From assembly GCF_042433915.1 (NCBI RefSeq), contig NZ_JBHLUN010000011.1, forward strand, positions 13,892-77,891: a DNA stretch of 64,000 nt. The letters run 5' to 3'. The stretch's first letter is position 1. Every line of letters starts with the position of its first letter. Below the pieces are notes generated by a model that worked only from the letters and a program-made list of their open reading frames with translations, had not been told where the DNA came from and searched no databases. The translations under genes and the position numbers were made by a program. This DNA comes from Roseomonas elaeocarpi (GTDB lineage: Bacteria > Pseudomonadota > Alphaproteobacteria > Acetobacterales > Acetobacteraceae). Of the stretch, positions 26,849-35,513 are shown in pieces.

Positions 26849-27190
26849 ATGGACGACGTGGCCCCTCCTCCTCCTGACCTCGACGTGGTTGCGGCCCGTG
26901 CGGCTGCCTCCTTGTTCCTCCGGCTCGTGGCCGCGGGATCGACGCGGCCGGCGGCGTGGGCCGCGGCGGTGGGCCTGTTCCGGCAGCATCACCCCGGCTG
27001 GTCGGCGGCTTTGCTGGAGCAGGAAAGCGTGCGGACGCTGGCGGCCATGATCCATGCCATGGAGCCACCGGCGGAGCCTCAGGGCACCCCGGCGCCGGCC
27101 TTCACCCTGTTGCAGCGGCTGCGCCACGGTTGCGCGGCCTTCGTGCTGTCATTGAAGCTGGCGTGGCGGGGACCTGTGGAGGCCGGTTGA
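26849..27190 (+). CDS. Small unknown protein, tandem paralogue A
   Basis: A 113-aa alanine-rich protein with no family I can name. It reads as predominantly helical. Aligned without gaps to the product of 27254-27643, starting from the shared Pro-x-Leu (PDLDVVAARAAA versus PFLNLLTLRVIA), it keeps Leu, Arg, Ala, a central Gly about 20 residues on, Ala/Val pairs and a His-Pro dipeptide (HHPG versus AHPD) in register. Together with the matching leaders this suggests an old tandem duplication. No signal peptide or membrane segment is evident, though the C-terminus has a short hydrophobic stretch, AAFVLSLKLAW. Confidence 0.55.
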   Translation: MDDVAPPPPDLDVVAARAAASLFLRLVAAGSTRPAAWAAAVGLFRQHHPGWSAALLEQESVRTLAAMIHAMEPPAEPQGTPAPAFTLLQRLRHGCAAFVLSLKLAWRGPVEAG

Positions 27191-27212
27191 GAACACCGGC
27201 CGACGCCAGAGA

Positions 27213-27253
27213 TTAATGTTCTTGTTTTGTTCAGGAGTTGTTAGACTCCTGGC
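27213..27253 (+). promoter_or_regulatory. Leader element B, copy of leader A
   Basis: A 41-base leader before the ATG at 27254, again starting TTAATGTTC and ending with an inverted repeat, AGGAGT-tgttag-ACTCCT, then GGC-ATG. It matches the layout of 26807-26848 base for base at the outer ends, and the repeats have different sequences but the same position and six-base loops. That looks like compensatory change, as expected for a conserved RNA hairpin or operator. Confidence 0.5.
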
Positions 27254-27643
27254 ATGCGCGACCCTCTCTCCCCATTCCCCTTCCTGAACCTCCTGACCCT
27301 GCGGGTTATTGCCCGGCGCTACGCCGAGGCTCTGCGGAATGGCGCCTCGGGTGCCGACGCCAGGCAAGCGGTTCTGCGGTCAGTGGCAGCGGCCCATCCC
27401 GACCGAGATGCTTCGACGATCCTGCGAATCGCGGAGCGGGAGGTCTTCCGATCGGAGGCGCAGCCCTTCCCACTGCCGGCCGGACGCAGCGAATACCGAC
27501 CGGCACCGCCCGATCCGGAACTACGGCGCCGCTTGGTCACCCCTCTCCTGCCGGCGGCGGAGGATGAGGAATGCGCCGCTCCGGACTGGAGGCCTCAGCG
27601 GTCATGGCCGAGGCAGGGCTACCAGGGCTTCGCTGCGGCCTGA
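27254..27643 (+). CDS. Small unknown protein, tandem paralogue B
   Basis: A 129-aa protein without a family I recognise. The N-terminal 60 residues (LNLLTLRVIARRYAEALRNG and following) are helical and align to paralogue A. The C-terminal half is Pro/Glu/Arg-rich and looks disordered, with no counterpart in A. The ATG at 27254 is fixed by the conserved leader. It converges with a small secreted-protein gene on the minus strand 18 bases away. Confidence 0.55.
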   Translation: MRDPLSPFPFLNLLTLRVIARRYAEALRNGASGADARQAVLRSVAAAHPDRDASTILRIAEREVFRSEAQPFPLPAGRSEYRPAPPDPELRRRLVTPLLPAAEDEECAAPDWRPQRSWPRQGYQGFAAA

Positions 27644-27661
27644 GGCGAAAGCGCCGGAGCC

Positions 27662-27928
27662 TCAGTTCTGAGGCTTGTTGCCGTTGTTCTGCTGCTGTTG
27701 CTGCTGCTGGGCGTCCCGCTGCTCCGCCTGATGGCGGCGGTGAACACCCACCGCGCAACCCGCCGCGGCGCCGGCCACGGCATGCCCGCTGCCGACGAAG
27801 TGACCCGCCACGGCACCCACCGCGCCGTCCTTGACGCAGCCCCCTTCCTTGGCCTGGGCGGGGAGGATGGCACCCCCGACGGAAAGGGCACCGAGGAACA
27901 GGGTGGTGGCAACAAGGCGCGGCAGCAT
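27662..27928 (-). CDS. Secreted glycine-zipper protein with poly-Gln tail
   Basis: An 88-aa exported protein. A signal peptide (LVATTLFLGALSVGGAILPA) is cleaved after AQA. The mature part holds a glycine-zipper stretch, DGAVGAVAGHFVGSGHAVAG and onward, flanked by two Cys, a layout known from small envelope proteins. A hydrophilic tail with seven consecutive Gln follows. ATG at 27928 has AGGAG nine bases upstream. Likely a periplasmic or outer-membrane-associated protein; exact role unknown. Confidence 0.72.
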   Translation of the reverse strand: MLPRLVATTLFLGALSVGGAILPAQAKEGGCVKDGAVGAVAGHFVGSGHAVAGAAAGCAVGVHRRHQAEQRDAQQQQQQQNNGNKPQN

Positions 27929-28006
27929 CGATTCAATCTCCTGACTACCCGCTCCAACGCCCGGGACGCGGCCCCGGTCACATGAAACCTCGGCCATCCG
28001 CCTGCC

Positions 28007-28813
28007 TCAGTGGCCGTCCGACTTAGGCGTCCTGTTCTCCCCCGCAGGCTTGCGGGCCGGCCCCCGCCGCGCCGCCTGCCGGATCGGGATGATCTGCGCC
28101 GAGTGCGGCAGGAAGCGGGTGGCCACGTGGCGGTCGTCGCGTTGCTCCGAATCGGGTCGTTGCAGGGCATGATGGAGCAGGTCGCGGCGGAGCTGGTCTT
28201 CCTCGCCGAGGCTGTCGAGCCAGTGAGCAAGAAAGGCCCGAGTCGTGGCCGGCATCGCGCCGTCGCAGCAGCAGAGCGCATCCTCGATCTCCTGCGGCTC
28301 CAGACTGTCGCGCAGGTCCTGCAGCAGCGCCGGAAGGCGCGGCGGCCCGCGGCGGAGCAGCGCGCCGACCGCGCCACCCCTGGACGCGGCGCCGCCGTCG
28401 GCCAGGAACCGCGCCAGCGCCCCGGCCACCGGTTCCAAGGGTTCGGCGTCCAACCAGCCCGATGCCGCCTCGGCGGCAACCTGGCGGTCGGGGTCCATCT
28501 CCAGGAACAGGCGCCAGATCGTGTCCGGCAGGCGCGACGTCTCGCGCGCGTAAAGCCGCAAACCGCTGACCGCGTCGCGTCGCGTCCGCGACGGCAGGCC
28601 GTTGCTCAGGCCGAAACGGTAGAGTTCGAGCAGGCTGTCCCGTGCCGCCTCATCCCGCATCACGCCGGCGCGGATCGCCTCGCCCAGGAACATGTCCTCG
28701 TAGCCGGGCCATCGCCGCAACCTTTGCTCCAGCGAAGGCTCCTCCAGGATGCGGCTGAAGCGCTGCGGCTCCGCCAGGAAGAGCGGCTCCCAGATGACGG
28801 AGGATTTCGGCAT
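28007..28813 (-). CDS. Unknown helical protein
   Basis: A 268-aa soluble protein without a named family. It is built from short amphipathic helices, for example ALARFLADGGAASRGGAVGA and RDSLLELYRFGLSNGLPSRT, which gives a HEAT-like repeat impression, although repeats are not sharply defined. A run of three cysteines (DALCCCDGAM) near residue 190 is unusual. The C-terminus is basic and probably disordered. ATG at 28813 has GGGAG upstream at long spacing. It follows the GGDEF gene on the same strand, 76 bases downstream. Confidence 0.62.
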   Translation of the reverse strand: MPKSSVIWEPLFLAEPQRFSRILEEPSLEQRLRRWPGYEDMFLGEAIRAGVMRDEAARDSLLELYRFGLSNGLPSRTRRDAVSGLRLYARETSRLPDTIWRLFLEMDPDRQVAAEAASGWLDAEPLEPVAGALARFLADGGAASRGGAVGALLRRGPPRLPALLQDLRDSLEPQEIEDALCCCDGAMPATTRAFLAHWLDSLGEEDQLRRDLLHHALQRPDSEQRDDRHVATRFLPHSAQIIPIRQAARRGPARKPAGENRTPKSDGH

Positions 28814-28889
28814 CGACGCGCGCTCCCTGTACCGGCCCCGCGCCCGGAGCCTTTGTCCGGACCCATCCCGCCCGGGTCTTCATATCCCG

Positions 28890-30695
28890 TTAAGTACTTA
28901 AGGAACCGTTAACGCCATCTTCGCTCGCCAAGGAGTCCTTCACGGCTGCCGCAAGGGTGGGCCGAGGCATCGCCAGCTCCGCCGGTGCGTCGAAGGTCAG
29001 GGGCTGGACGGCGTCGATGCCCAGGGCCAGCAGCGACTGGCGCTGCTCCTCGGTCTCGACGCCCAGCACCACCAGCTCCAGGGACAGGCCCCGCGACAGG
29101 GGAATGATGGCCTGCAGCAGCGCGGACTTGCCGGGCGCCGCATCCGTTGCGGAGATCAGCGCGGCCGGCAGGCGAAGGCTGGTGAAGCTGTGACGGAACA
29201 GCGCGCCGAGCGGTGCCTGGTTCGCGCCGAAGTCATGGATCGACAGGCCGGTCCCCAGGGCCTGGAGGCGGTGGAGGCGCTCGGCGAGCTCCGGCGGCCC
29301 TTGCGACAGCATCGTCTCGCTCACCGTCAGCTCCAGCCGTTCCGGCGGCAGGCCCGCGTCGGCCAGCGCCGTGGCCACCACGGTGACGAAGCCTTCCGAG
29401 CGAAGCTGCGTCGGCGACACCCTGAACACCAACCGCTGTCCGCCCGGCCATCCGGCCGCCGCGGCGCAGGCGCGGGCGAGCTCCCGGTTCTCGATGCCGA
29501 GCAGCAGCCCCTGTTGCCCCGCGAGCGGCGCGAACTCTTCCGCGGTCAGCCGCGCCCCGCCGGGCCTGAGCCAGACGGCACGGGCCTCGTAGCCCGTGAC
29601 CGCGCCGTCGCGCAGCCGGATGATCGGGTCGAACTCCAGCGCGAAGGCGTCGGTGCGCGCCGCTTCCCGGAAGGCTTCCTCGGCCGCGTCGTCCGCCTCC
29701 AGCGAAGCGTCGTAGAAGCGGAACTGCCGCCGGCCGGAGGTCTTGGCGCGGTACAGCGCCACGTCGGCCCTGTGGAGCAGCGCCAGCGGGTCGGAACCGT
29801 CGGCCGGGGCGCGGGCAATCCCGATCGAGGCCAGGATCGGCACGGACTGGCCGGCGATGCTGACCGGTGCCGCGAGGTCTGCCAGGATGCGCGTGGCGAT
29901 GGCGCCGAGTTCCGCATCGGTGAGCTGGGCGGTGATCATCGCCACGAACTCGTCGCCCCCGAAGCGGGCAATGACGTCCTCGGCCCGCAGCGCCGCGCGA
30001 AGCCTGCGGCTGAACTCCACCAGCAGCTGATCGCCGCCGGCGTGGCCGAACAGGTCGTTCACCTCCTTGAAGCGGTCGAGGTCGAAGCAGAACAGGCTGA
30101 AGGCGCTGCCCTGCCGGGCCTCCAGCGCGCGCGAGAAGCCGCTGCGGTTCAGCAGGCCGGTGAGCGGGTCGAGGTCCGCCATGTCGCGCAGCTCCGCCAT
30201 CCGGCGATGCAGCTGCAGCATCGCGGAGGCCGCCGCCGCCAGGTCGGCCATGGCCGCCACGGCCGAGGGTTCCGGTCGCTGGGGATGCGGATCCACGGCG
30301 CAGATCGTGCCCACCGCGTAGCCGGACGGATCGAGCAGCGGCGCGCTGGCGTAGAAGCGAGCCTTGAGCGGCCCCGTCACGAGGTGATTGTCGGCGAAGC
30401 GGGGATCGCGGCTGAGATCCTCCACCACCGTGACCTCGCGGGGCTGCAGGATCGTATGGGCGCAGAGCGAGTCCTCGCGCGGGATGTCGGGCAGCCGCTC
30501 CGCCCCGGTGGTGGCCTTGAACCACTGCCGGTGCTCGTCGATCAACGACACGGTTCCGAGCTCCGCCCCGAAGAGGCGTGCGGTCAGTCGGGCCAGCGCG
30601 TCGAAGCGCGGCTCGCGTGGGGTATCGAGGATCTGGCAGGCTTTCAGCGCCGCCAGTCTTTGCGCCTCGTCGAAGGGGATCGCGGGGGCCGTCAT
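28890..30695 (-). CDS. GAF-GGDEF-EAL protein, diguanylate cyclase with degenerate EAL
   Basis: A 601-aa cytosolic c-di-GMP signalling protein. Residues 20-160 form a GAF sensor domain. The GGDEF domain (about 165-330) is intact, with the motif FGGDEF at 245-250 and an inhibitory-site RxxD (237-240) five residues before it, so cyclase activity is likely. The EAL-like domain (about 340-590) has lost catalytic residues: the EAL motif reads EARAV, the DDFG loop reads HDFGAN, and the IKID lysine strand reads RLPA, while ETEEQ remains. It is probably not a phosphodiesterase but a regulatory or binding module. Predicted to synthesise c-di-GMP. Confidence 0.92.
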   Translation of the reverse strand: MTAPAIPFDEAQRLAALKACQILDTPREPRFDALARLTARLFGAELGTVSLIDEHRQWFKATTGAERLPDIPREDSLCAHTILQPREVTVVEDLSRDPRFADNHLVTGPLKARFYASAPLLDPSGYAVGTICAVDPHPQRPEPSAVAAMADLAAAASAMLQLHRRMAELRDMADLDPLTGLLNRSGFSRALEARQGSAFSLFCFDLDRFKEVNDLFGHAGGDQLLVEFSRRLRAALRAEDVIARFGGDEFVAMITAQLTDAELGAIATRILADLAAPVSIAGQSVPILASIGIARAPADGSDPLALLHRADVALYRAKTSGRRQFRFYDASLEADDAAEEAFREAARTDAFALEFDPIIRLRDGAVTGYEARAVWLRPGGARLTAEEFAPLAGQQGLLLGIENRELARACAAAAGWPGGQRLVFRVSPTQLRSEGFVTVVATALADAGLPPERLELTVSETMLSQGPPELAERLHRLQALGTGLSIHDFGANQAPLGALFRHSFTSLRLPAALISATDAAPGKSALLQAIIPLSRGLSLELVVLGVETEEQRQSLLALGIDAVQPLTFDAPAELAMPRPTLAAAVKDSLASEDGVNGSLST

Positions 30696-30929
30696 CGGGT
30701 GATCTCTACAGTTCGTCCGAGGGAACTCTACCTATAGTAGTATTGCAATGGGGCCGTTCTACCCTGCAGAAGCGGCCGCAGCCTACCGCGTCGCGCGGGG
30801 GTGGGATGAAGCAGCATCTGGGCAGAAGTCCGGCCGGGCGGGTTGCCCTTGAGCGCTGCGTGGATCGGCGGCTGGATGAGGGGCTCCCGGTCGGGCGGCT
30901 CCGGGGCGGAACCCTGGTGCCGCCAGGTC

Positions 30930-31505
30930 TCAGCGGCGGCTCAGCACCACGAGGTAGCGGCAGGACGCGCCGCTCGCGTTTTCGTAGGCGCAGTCCGCGG
31001 GCGCCCCCAGTACGAGCGAGTCTCCCGCCCCCAAGCCGTGGCGCAGGGTGCCTTCATGGAACAGCAGCTGGCCTTCCAGCACCAGCAGGGCATGGGCACG
31101 GCCAGCATAGGTCGCGGCCGGGTAGTCCACGCGCTTTCCGGCCGGCAGGAGCACCTCGACGATCTCCGGCTCCGCCCCGGGTATGGTGACGGCGCGCCGC
31201 AGGTAGCCCGTGGCCGGATCACGCCAGCAGGGCTGGTCCGGCCGGCGCCGCAGTCGGCTGCCGGGCGCCGTACCCTCCACCTTCGCGAGCAGCGTGGACA
31301 GGGTCATGCCGAAGGCCGCCACCAGACGGCCCAGCAGCGCGGCCGTGGGCGAGGCCTCGCCGCGCTCGACCTTGCTGATCATGGCGCGGGACACGCCGGA
31401 GCGTTCGGCCAGCTCCGCCAGTGACCAGCCGCGGGCGTCCCGCTCCGCCCGCAACCCTTGCGCCAGCGCCTCGGCCAGCGCGGCCTCGTCTTTCATGGTG
31501 GACAT
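30930..31505 (-). CDS. XRE-family regulator with cupin sensor domain
   Basis: A 191-aa transcription factor. The N-terminal helix-turn-helix (residues about 10-65, RGWSLAELAERSGVSRAMIS, then KVERGEASPTAALLGRLVAA) is a clear XRE/SutR type. The C-terminal 80 residues form a small cupin barrel (PAGKRVDYPAATYAGRAHAL, VLEGQLLFHEG) that probably binds a small metabolite. ATG at 31505 was used; 31496 is a second in-frame ATG. It is divergent, with a 52-base spacer, from the 82-aa gene and monooxygenase operon, its likely target. Confidence 0.9.
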   Translation of the reverse strand: MSTMKDEAALAEALAQGLRAERDARGWSLAELAERSGVSRAMISKVERGEASPTAALLGRLVAAFGMTLSTLLAKVEGTAPGSRLRRRPDQPCWRDPATGYLRRAVTIPGAEPEIVEVLLPAGKRVDYPAATYAGRAHALLVLEGQLLFHEGTLRHGLGAGDSLVLGAPADCAYENASGASCRYLVVLSRR

Positions 31506-31557
31506 GGTTCCAAGATAGTACCACCCTTTCTCCGTACACCAACTGGAAGAGTCCGGC

Positions 31558-31806
31558 ATGGCCGACGACGACTCGGATGCGATGCCCCTTCCCGTCCCGG
31601 CAACCGGGCACAATGGCGGGCCGCCACTCGAGGAGCATGAGGTCGGCGCCACGCCGCGACGTCTCCTTTGGCAGCAGGCCCACCGCCGGGCCTGGAAGAC
31701 GCCGCCGCGGGAAGTCCTGCTGCGGCGGCTCGCGCGGGCCGAGGAGCTGGGCATGAGCTACCGGGAGTACACCCTGGAGATCCTGGAAAGAGGACGCTAC
31801 CTGTGA
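31558..31806 (+). CDS. Small conserved protein with HNGGPPLEEHE motif
   Basis: An 82-aa hydrophilic protein. The central TGHNGGPPLEEHE motif is one I recall from small proteins of unknown role in alphaproteobacteria and their phages; no reaction is known. The C-terminal half is helical (EVLLRRLARAEELGMSYREY). GGAAGAG lies upstream of the ATG. Its stop codon TGA overlaps the GTG start of the monooxygenase by three bases within GTGA, so the two are translated together and the small protein may be an accessory of that enzyme (inference). Confidence 0.75.
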   Translation: MADDDSDAMPLPVPATGHNGGPPLEEHEVGATPRRLLWQQAHRRAWKTPPREVLLRRLARAEELGMSYREYTLEILERGRYL

Positions 31807-33170
31807 CCGACGCTTCGGTGCGCGAGATCCGCCTGAACGCCTTCGACATGGCCTGCGTCGGGCATATCCAGCAAGGCTTGTGGACCCACCCGCGCGACCA
31901 CTCGGTGGAATACAACACGCTCGAACATTGGATCAGGCTGGCTCGGACGCTGGAGCGCGGGTCGTTCGACGGCGTGTTCCTGGCCGACGTGCTGGGCATC
32001 TACGACGTGTACGGTGGCAATGCCGACGCGGCGATCCGGGGCGCGGTGCAGGTGCCGCTGCTCGACCCGGCGCTGCTGGTGCCGGCCATGGCGGCGGTGA
32101 CGGAACATCTCGGCTTCGGCATCACCTGCAACCTCGCCTACGAGCCGCCCTACCTGTTCGCGCGCCGCATCTCGACCCTGGACCACCTGACCAGGGGGCG
32201 GATCGGCTGGAACGTCGTGACCGGCTACCTCGACAGTGCCGCGCGCGCGATGGGGCTCGATCGGCAGATGGCGCATGACGACCGCTACGACATGGCCGAC
32301 GAGTACATGGAGCTGGTCTACAAGCTCTGGGAAGGCAGCTGGTCCGACGCGGCCGTCCGGCGCGACCGCGAGGCCGGGATCTTCGCCGATCCGGCGGAGG
32401 TCCGCCGGGTGCGGCACGAAGGGCGGCAGTACCGGCTGGACGCGATGCACCTGGCCGAGCCCTCGCCCCAGCGGACGCCGGTGCTGTTCCAGGCCGGCGC
32501 TTCCGACCGCGGGCGGCGCTTCGCCGCGACCCATGCCGAATGCGTCTTCGTCAACGGCGGCGCGATGGCGCAGGTGGCCGCCCTGGTGCGCGACCTCCGC
32601 GAACGGGCCGCGCCGCGCCCGATCCAGGTGCTGGTGGGCGCCACGGTGATCGTCGGCCGGACGGAGCAAGAAGCCCGGGACAAGCTGGAGGATTACCGTC
32701 GCCACGCCAGCGTGGAGGGCGCGCTGGCCCATGCCTCGGCCTCGCTGGGCATCGACTTCAGCCGCTACGCCCCCGACGAGCCGATCCAGGCCGGGGAGAC
32801 CGAGGCGATCCGGTCCAACGTGGAGGCGCAGCGCAGGGCGGCCGGCTCGGTGTGGACCCGGCGGCGGATGGAGGAAAGCTTCGTCCTGGGCAGTCGGCAG
32901 CCGCCAATCGTGGGCAGCGCGGCGCAGGTGGCCGACATCCTGATGCGCTGGGTGGCGGAAGCGGACGTGGACGGGTTCAACCTGTCGCGCACCGTGGTGC
33001 CGGAATGCCTGGAGGATGTTGTGGATCTGCTGGTGCCGGAACTGCAGCGGCGCGGCGCCTTCAAGCAGGGCTACGCGCCCGGAACCTATCGCGAGAAGCT
33101 GTTCGGCGGGGATGCCCGGCTGCGCCCGCCGCACCCGGCCGCGTTGTTTCGTGCACGGAATAGCTCCTGA
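31803..33170 (+). CDS. NtaA/SnaA/DszA-family FMN-dependent monooxygenase
   Basis: A 455-aa flavin monooxygenase of the nitrilotriacetate monooxygenase A group, a paralogue of the one at 4926-6224. Shared family blocks are GSFDGVFLADVLGIYD, TRGRIGWNVVTGYLDSAARA, YDMADEYMELVYKLWEG and TPVLFQAGASDRGRRFAA. It requires reduced FMN from an unlinked reductase. GTG at 31803 overlaps the end of the 82-aa gene and has an AGAGGA site upstream. Control by the divergent XRE-cupin regulator is likely. Substrates in this family include aminopolycarboxylates and organosulfur compounds. Confidence 0.9.
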   Translation: MTDASVREIRLNAFDMACVGHIQQGLWTHPRDHSVEYNTLEHWIRLARTLERGSFDGVFLADVLGIYDVYGGNADAAIRGAVQVPLLDPALLVPAMAAVTEHLGFGITCNLAYEPPYLFARRISTLDHLTRGRIGWNVVTGYLDSAARAMGLDRQMAHDDRYDMADEYMELVYKLWEGSWSDAAVRRDREAGIFADPAEVRRVRHEGRQYRLDAMHLAEPSPQRTPVLFQAGASDRGRRFAATHAECVFVNGGAMAQVAALVRDLRERAAPRPIQVLVGATVIVGRTEQEARDKLEDYRRHASVEGALAHASASLGIDFSRYAPDEPIQAGETEAIRSNVEAQRRAAGSVWTRRRMEESFVLGSRQPPIVGSAAQVADILMRWVAEADVDGFNLSRTVVPECLEDVVDLLVPELQRRGAFKQGYAPGTYREKLFGGDARLRPPHPAALFRARNSS

Positions 33171-33251
33171 GACGGGGTTTCAGCGCAATCCCCCCTGGCG
33201 TCGCGCGCCGGCTCGCCATAGGCATTGGGCGAACGCGCGGGCGGAGGATGG

Positions 33252-35513
33252 ATGTCGGGCGATCAGGCGAGCAGGGTAGCCCTGCTGCTGGCGGAAGCGG
33301 ATGCGCATCGCGATGCCGGGGAATGGCGGGAAGCCGCGGATCGTTACAGAGCGGTGTCGGCGCTGCGTCCGGATGCCTGGCCGCTGCTGATGCAGCAGGG
33401 CTACTGCCTGCGCGAAGCCGGGGACGCACGCGCGGCACTCGACTGCTACCGCGCCGCCGAGGCCCTGGCGCCCATGGACCCGGAGGTGAAGCGGCAGATC
33501 GCGGTGACCCTGCGCTGGCTCAACCCGGGCGCCAGCTTCGGCCGCGCGGCCGAGGTGCCCGCCGCCGCGGCACCGGCTCGCCAGCGGGCCGAGGATCAGT
33601 CCCGAATGCAGCCGCCCGCCGCAACCTCGGACCGGACCGCGGCCCCGGCCGTGTTCCAGCCCGAGCCCGCCCCGGCGCCCCGCGCCGTTCCGCCGGTCCA
33701 GCCCGCAGCGCCGCCCGCCCCGGCCCTGCCGATCCTGGGTGGCGTGCTGGACGTCGCCTTCGACGTCACTGACCTGCTCGATTATTTCCGCGGCAAGCGC
33801 ACACCCACCGGCATCCAGCGCGTCCAGTGCGGCATCGTCGGCGCCGCGCTGCGCGGGGAAAGCGCCACGGACACGGTTCTGGGCTGCGTGACCTACGACC
33901 TGCGGGAAGCGACCTGGCGCGCGGTGCCGGCGGCGGCGCTGCTGGCGGTGATCGACGCCTCGCACACCGGCGCGGAAACCGACGACCCGGCCTGGATCGC
34001 CGTGCTGCGCCGCCTGGATGAGCTGCTGGCCGCGGCACCACGGCACCAGTTCCCGCTCGGCGGGATGCTGGTGAACCTCGGCAATTCCTGGGGCCTGCCG
34101 GACTACTTCCGCGGCCTGCGGGTGATCCAGCGGGAGCGTGGGGTGCGCTACGTGCCCTTCCTGCACGACTGCGTGCCGCTGGTGGTGCCGGAGCACTGCC
34201 AGGAACAGATGGTGCGCGACTACGCGCGATGGTTCGCCGCGGTGGGCATCCATGCTCACGGCTTCCTGTGCAACTCCGACTGCACGCGCCGCGATGGCCG
34301 GACGCAGCTCGGGCGCGTGCTGCCCGGCCTCGACCTGCCGATGGAGGTGGTGCGCCTCGACGCCGACCCGCATTCCGACGGCACCGAGCCCGACCTTGCC
34401 GCGCTCGAGGGCATCCGCGGGCTGCGGCCGGGCCAGCCCTACGCGCTGTTCGTGGGCACGATCGAGAGCCGCAAGGACCACCTGCTGGTGTTCCGCGCCT
34501 GGCTGTCGCTGATCCGGCGGCTGGGCGCCGACCGCGTGCCGCGGCTCGTCTGCGTCGGGCAGCCGGGCTGGCACGCCCAGGGCGCGCTGGAGCTGCTGAA
34601 CAACAGCGCCGAGCTGCGCCGCAACGTGCTGCTGCTGCATGGCATTTCCGATGAGGTGCTGGGCGCGCTCTACGCCGGCTGCCGCTTCACGGTGTACAAC
34701 TCCTTCTACGAGGGCTGGGGCCTGCCGGTGACCGAAAGCCGGGCCTACGGCAAGGTTCCCGTGATCCCGGAACACTCGGCCCTGCCGGAGGCCGGCGGTC
34801 CCCACGCGGTGTACTTCGCGCCCCAGCACGAGCCCGACCTGATCAGCAAGCTCGAGCGCATGATCACCGACCCGGCCTTCGTGGCGGAGCGTGAGGCCGC
34901 GCTGCGTGGCGGTGCGGGCCTGCGCAGCTGGGACGCGCTGAAGGACGAGACGCTGCGCCACCTGCGGGCCATGGCGGCGCGGCCGCCGCTCGCCCTGGAA
35001 GACCGGATCGCGGTGGAGCCGGGCATGACCTACGCCATGATCCACGGGCAGGAAACGGTGCCGCAGCCGGCGCTGGCCATCCGGCAGGTGCTGCGCGACG
35101 GCCCGAGCTGGCACATGCCCGAAGACTGGGGCGTCTGGACGCGCGGCGGATCGGCCACGCTGCGCCTGCCCCTGCCGTCCGGCACGGGGGGAAGCTGGCG
35201 CCTCTACTTGGACCTGATGCCGCCGCCCGGTGACGGCGACATCTGGCTGCGGGCCGAAGTGGACGGGCAGGAGGTCGGCTCCGGCATGGTGGGCTTCGCG
35301 GGTGCCCGGCCGAGCGGCTGCGTCCTGCCGCTGCAGATCCCGGCGGATGGCCGGTTGCTGCGGGTCGAGATCGAGAGCGCCCCGGTGGTGCTGGAAAACG
35401 ACATCCGGGTGCTGGGCGCGGGGCTGAAGCGCGTCATGCTGTGCCGCGAGGACGACCTGGGCAGCCGGCTCGGCTGGCTGGAGGATCGGCGGCTGGCCTC
35501 GGTGCTGGCGTGA
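33252..35513 (+). CDS. Multidomain GT4-type glycosyltransferase
   Basis: A 753-aa glycosyltransferase. Residues 1-90 resemble tetratricopeptide repeats (AGEWREAADRYRAVSALRPD and AGDARAALDCYRAAEALAP). A Pro/Ala linker runs to about 165. The GT-B domain of family 4 follows, with the nucleotide-sugar site near FYEGWGLPVTESRAYGKVPV where the EX7E pair lies. The last 140 residues look like a beta-sandwich (WRLYLDLMPPPGDGDIWLRA). ATG at 33252 has GGAGG upstream. Coupled to the epimerase gene, so it probably builds a surface polysaccharide containing uronic acids (inference). Confidence 0.85.
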   Translation: MSGDQASRVALLLAEADAHRDAGEWREAADRYRAVSALRPDAWPLLMQQGYCLREAGDARAALDCYRAAEALAPMDPEVKRQIAVTLRWLNPGASFGRAAEVPAAAAPARQRAEDQSRMQPPAATSDRTAAPAVFQPEPAPAPRAVPPVQPAAPPAPALPILGGVLDVAFDVTDLLDYFRGKRTPTGIQRVQCGIVGAALRGESATDTVLGCVTYDLREATWRAVPAAALLAVIDASHTGAETDDPAWIAVLRRLDELLAAAPRHQFPLGGMLVNLGNSWGLPDYFRGLRVIQRERGVRYVPFLHDCVPLVVPEHCQEQMVRDYARWFAAVGIHAHGFLCNSDCTRRDGRTQLGRVLPGLDLPMEVVRLDADPHSDGTEPDLAALEGIRGLRPGQPYALFVGTIESRKDHLLVFRAWLSLIRRLGADRVPRLVCVGQPGWHAQGALELLNNSAELRRNVLLLHGISDEVLGALYAGCRFTVYNSFYEGWGLPVTESRAYGKVPVIPEHSALPEAGGPHAVYFAPQHEPDLISKLERMITDPAFVAEREAALRGGAGLRSWDALKDETLRHLRAMAARPPLALEDRIAVEPGMTYAMIHGQETVPQPALAIRQVLRDGPSWHMPEDWGVWTRGGSATLRLPLPSGTGGSWRLYLDLMPPPGDGDIWLRAEVDGQEVGSGMVGFAGARPSGCVLPLQIPADGRLLRVEIESAPVVLENDIRVLGAGLKRVMLCREDDLGSRLGWLEDRRLASVLA

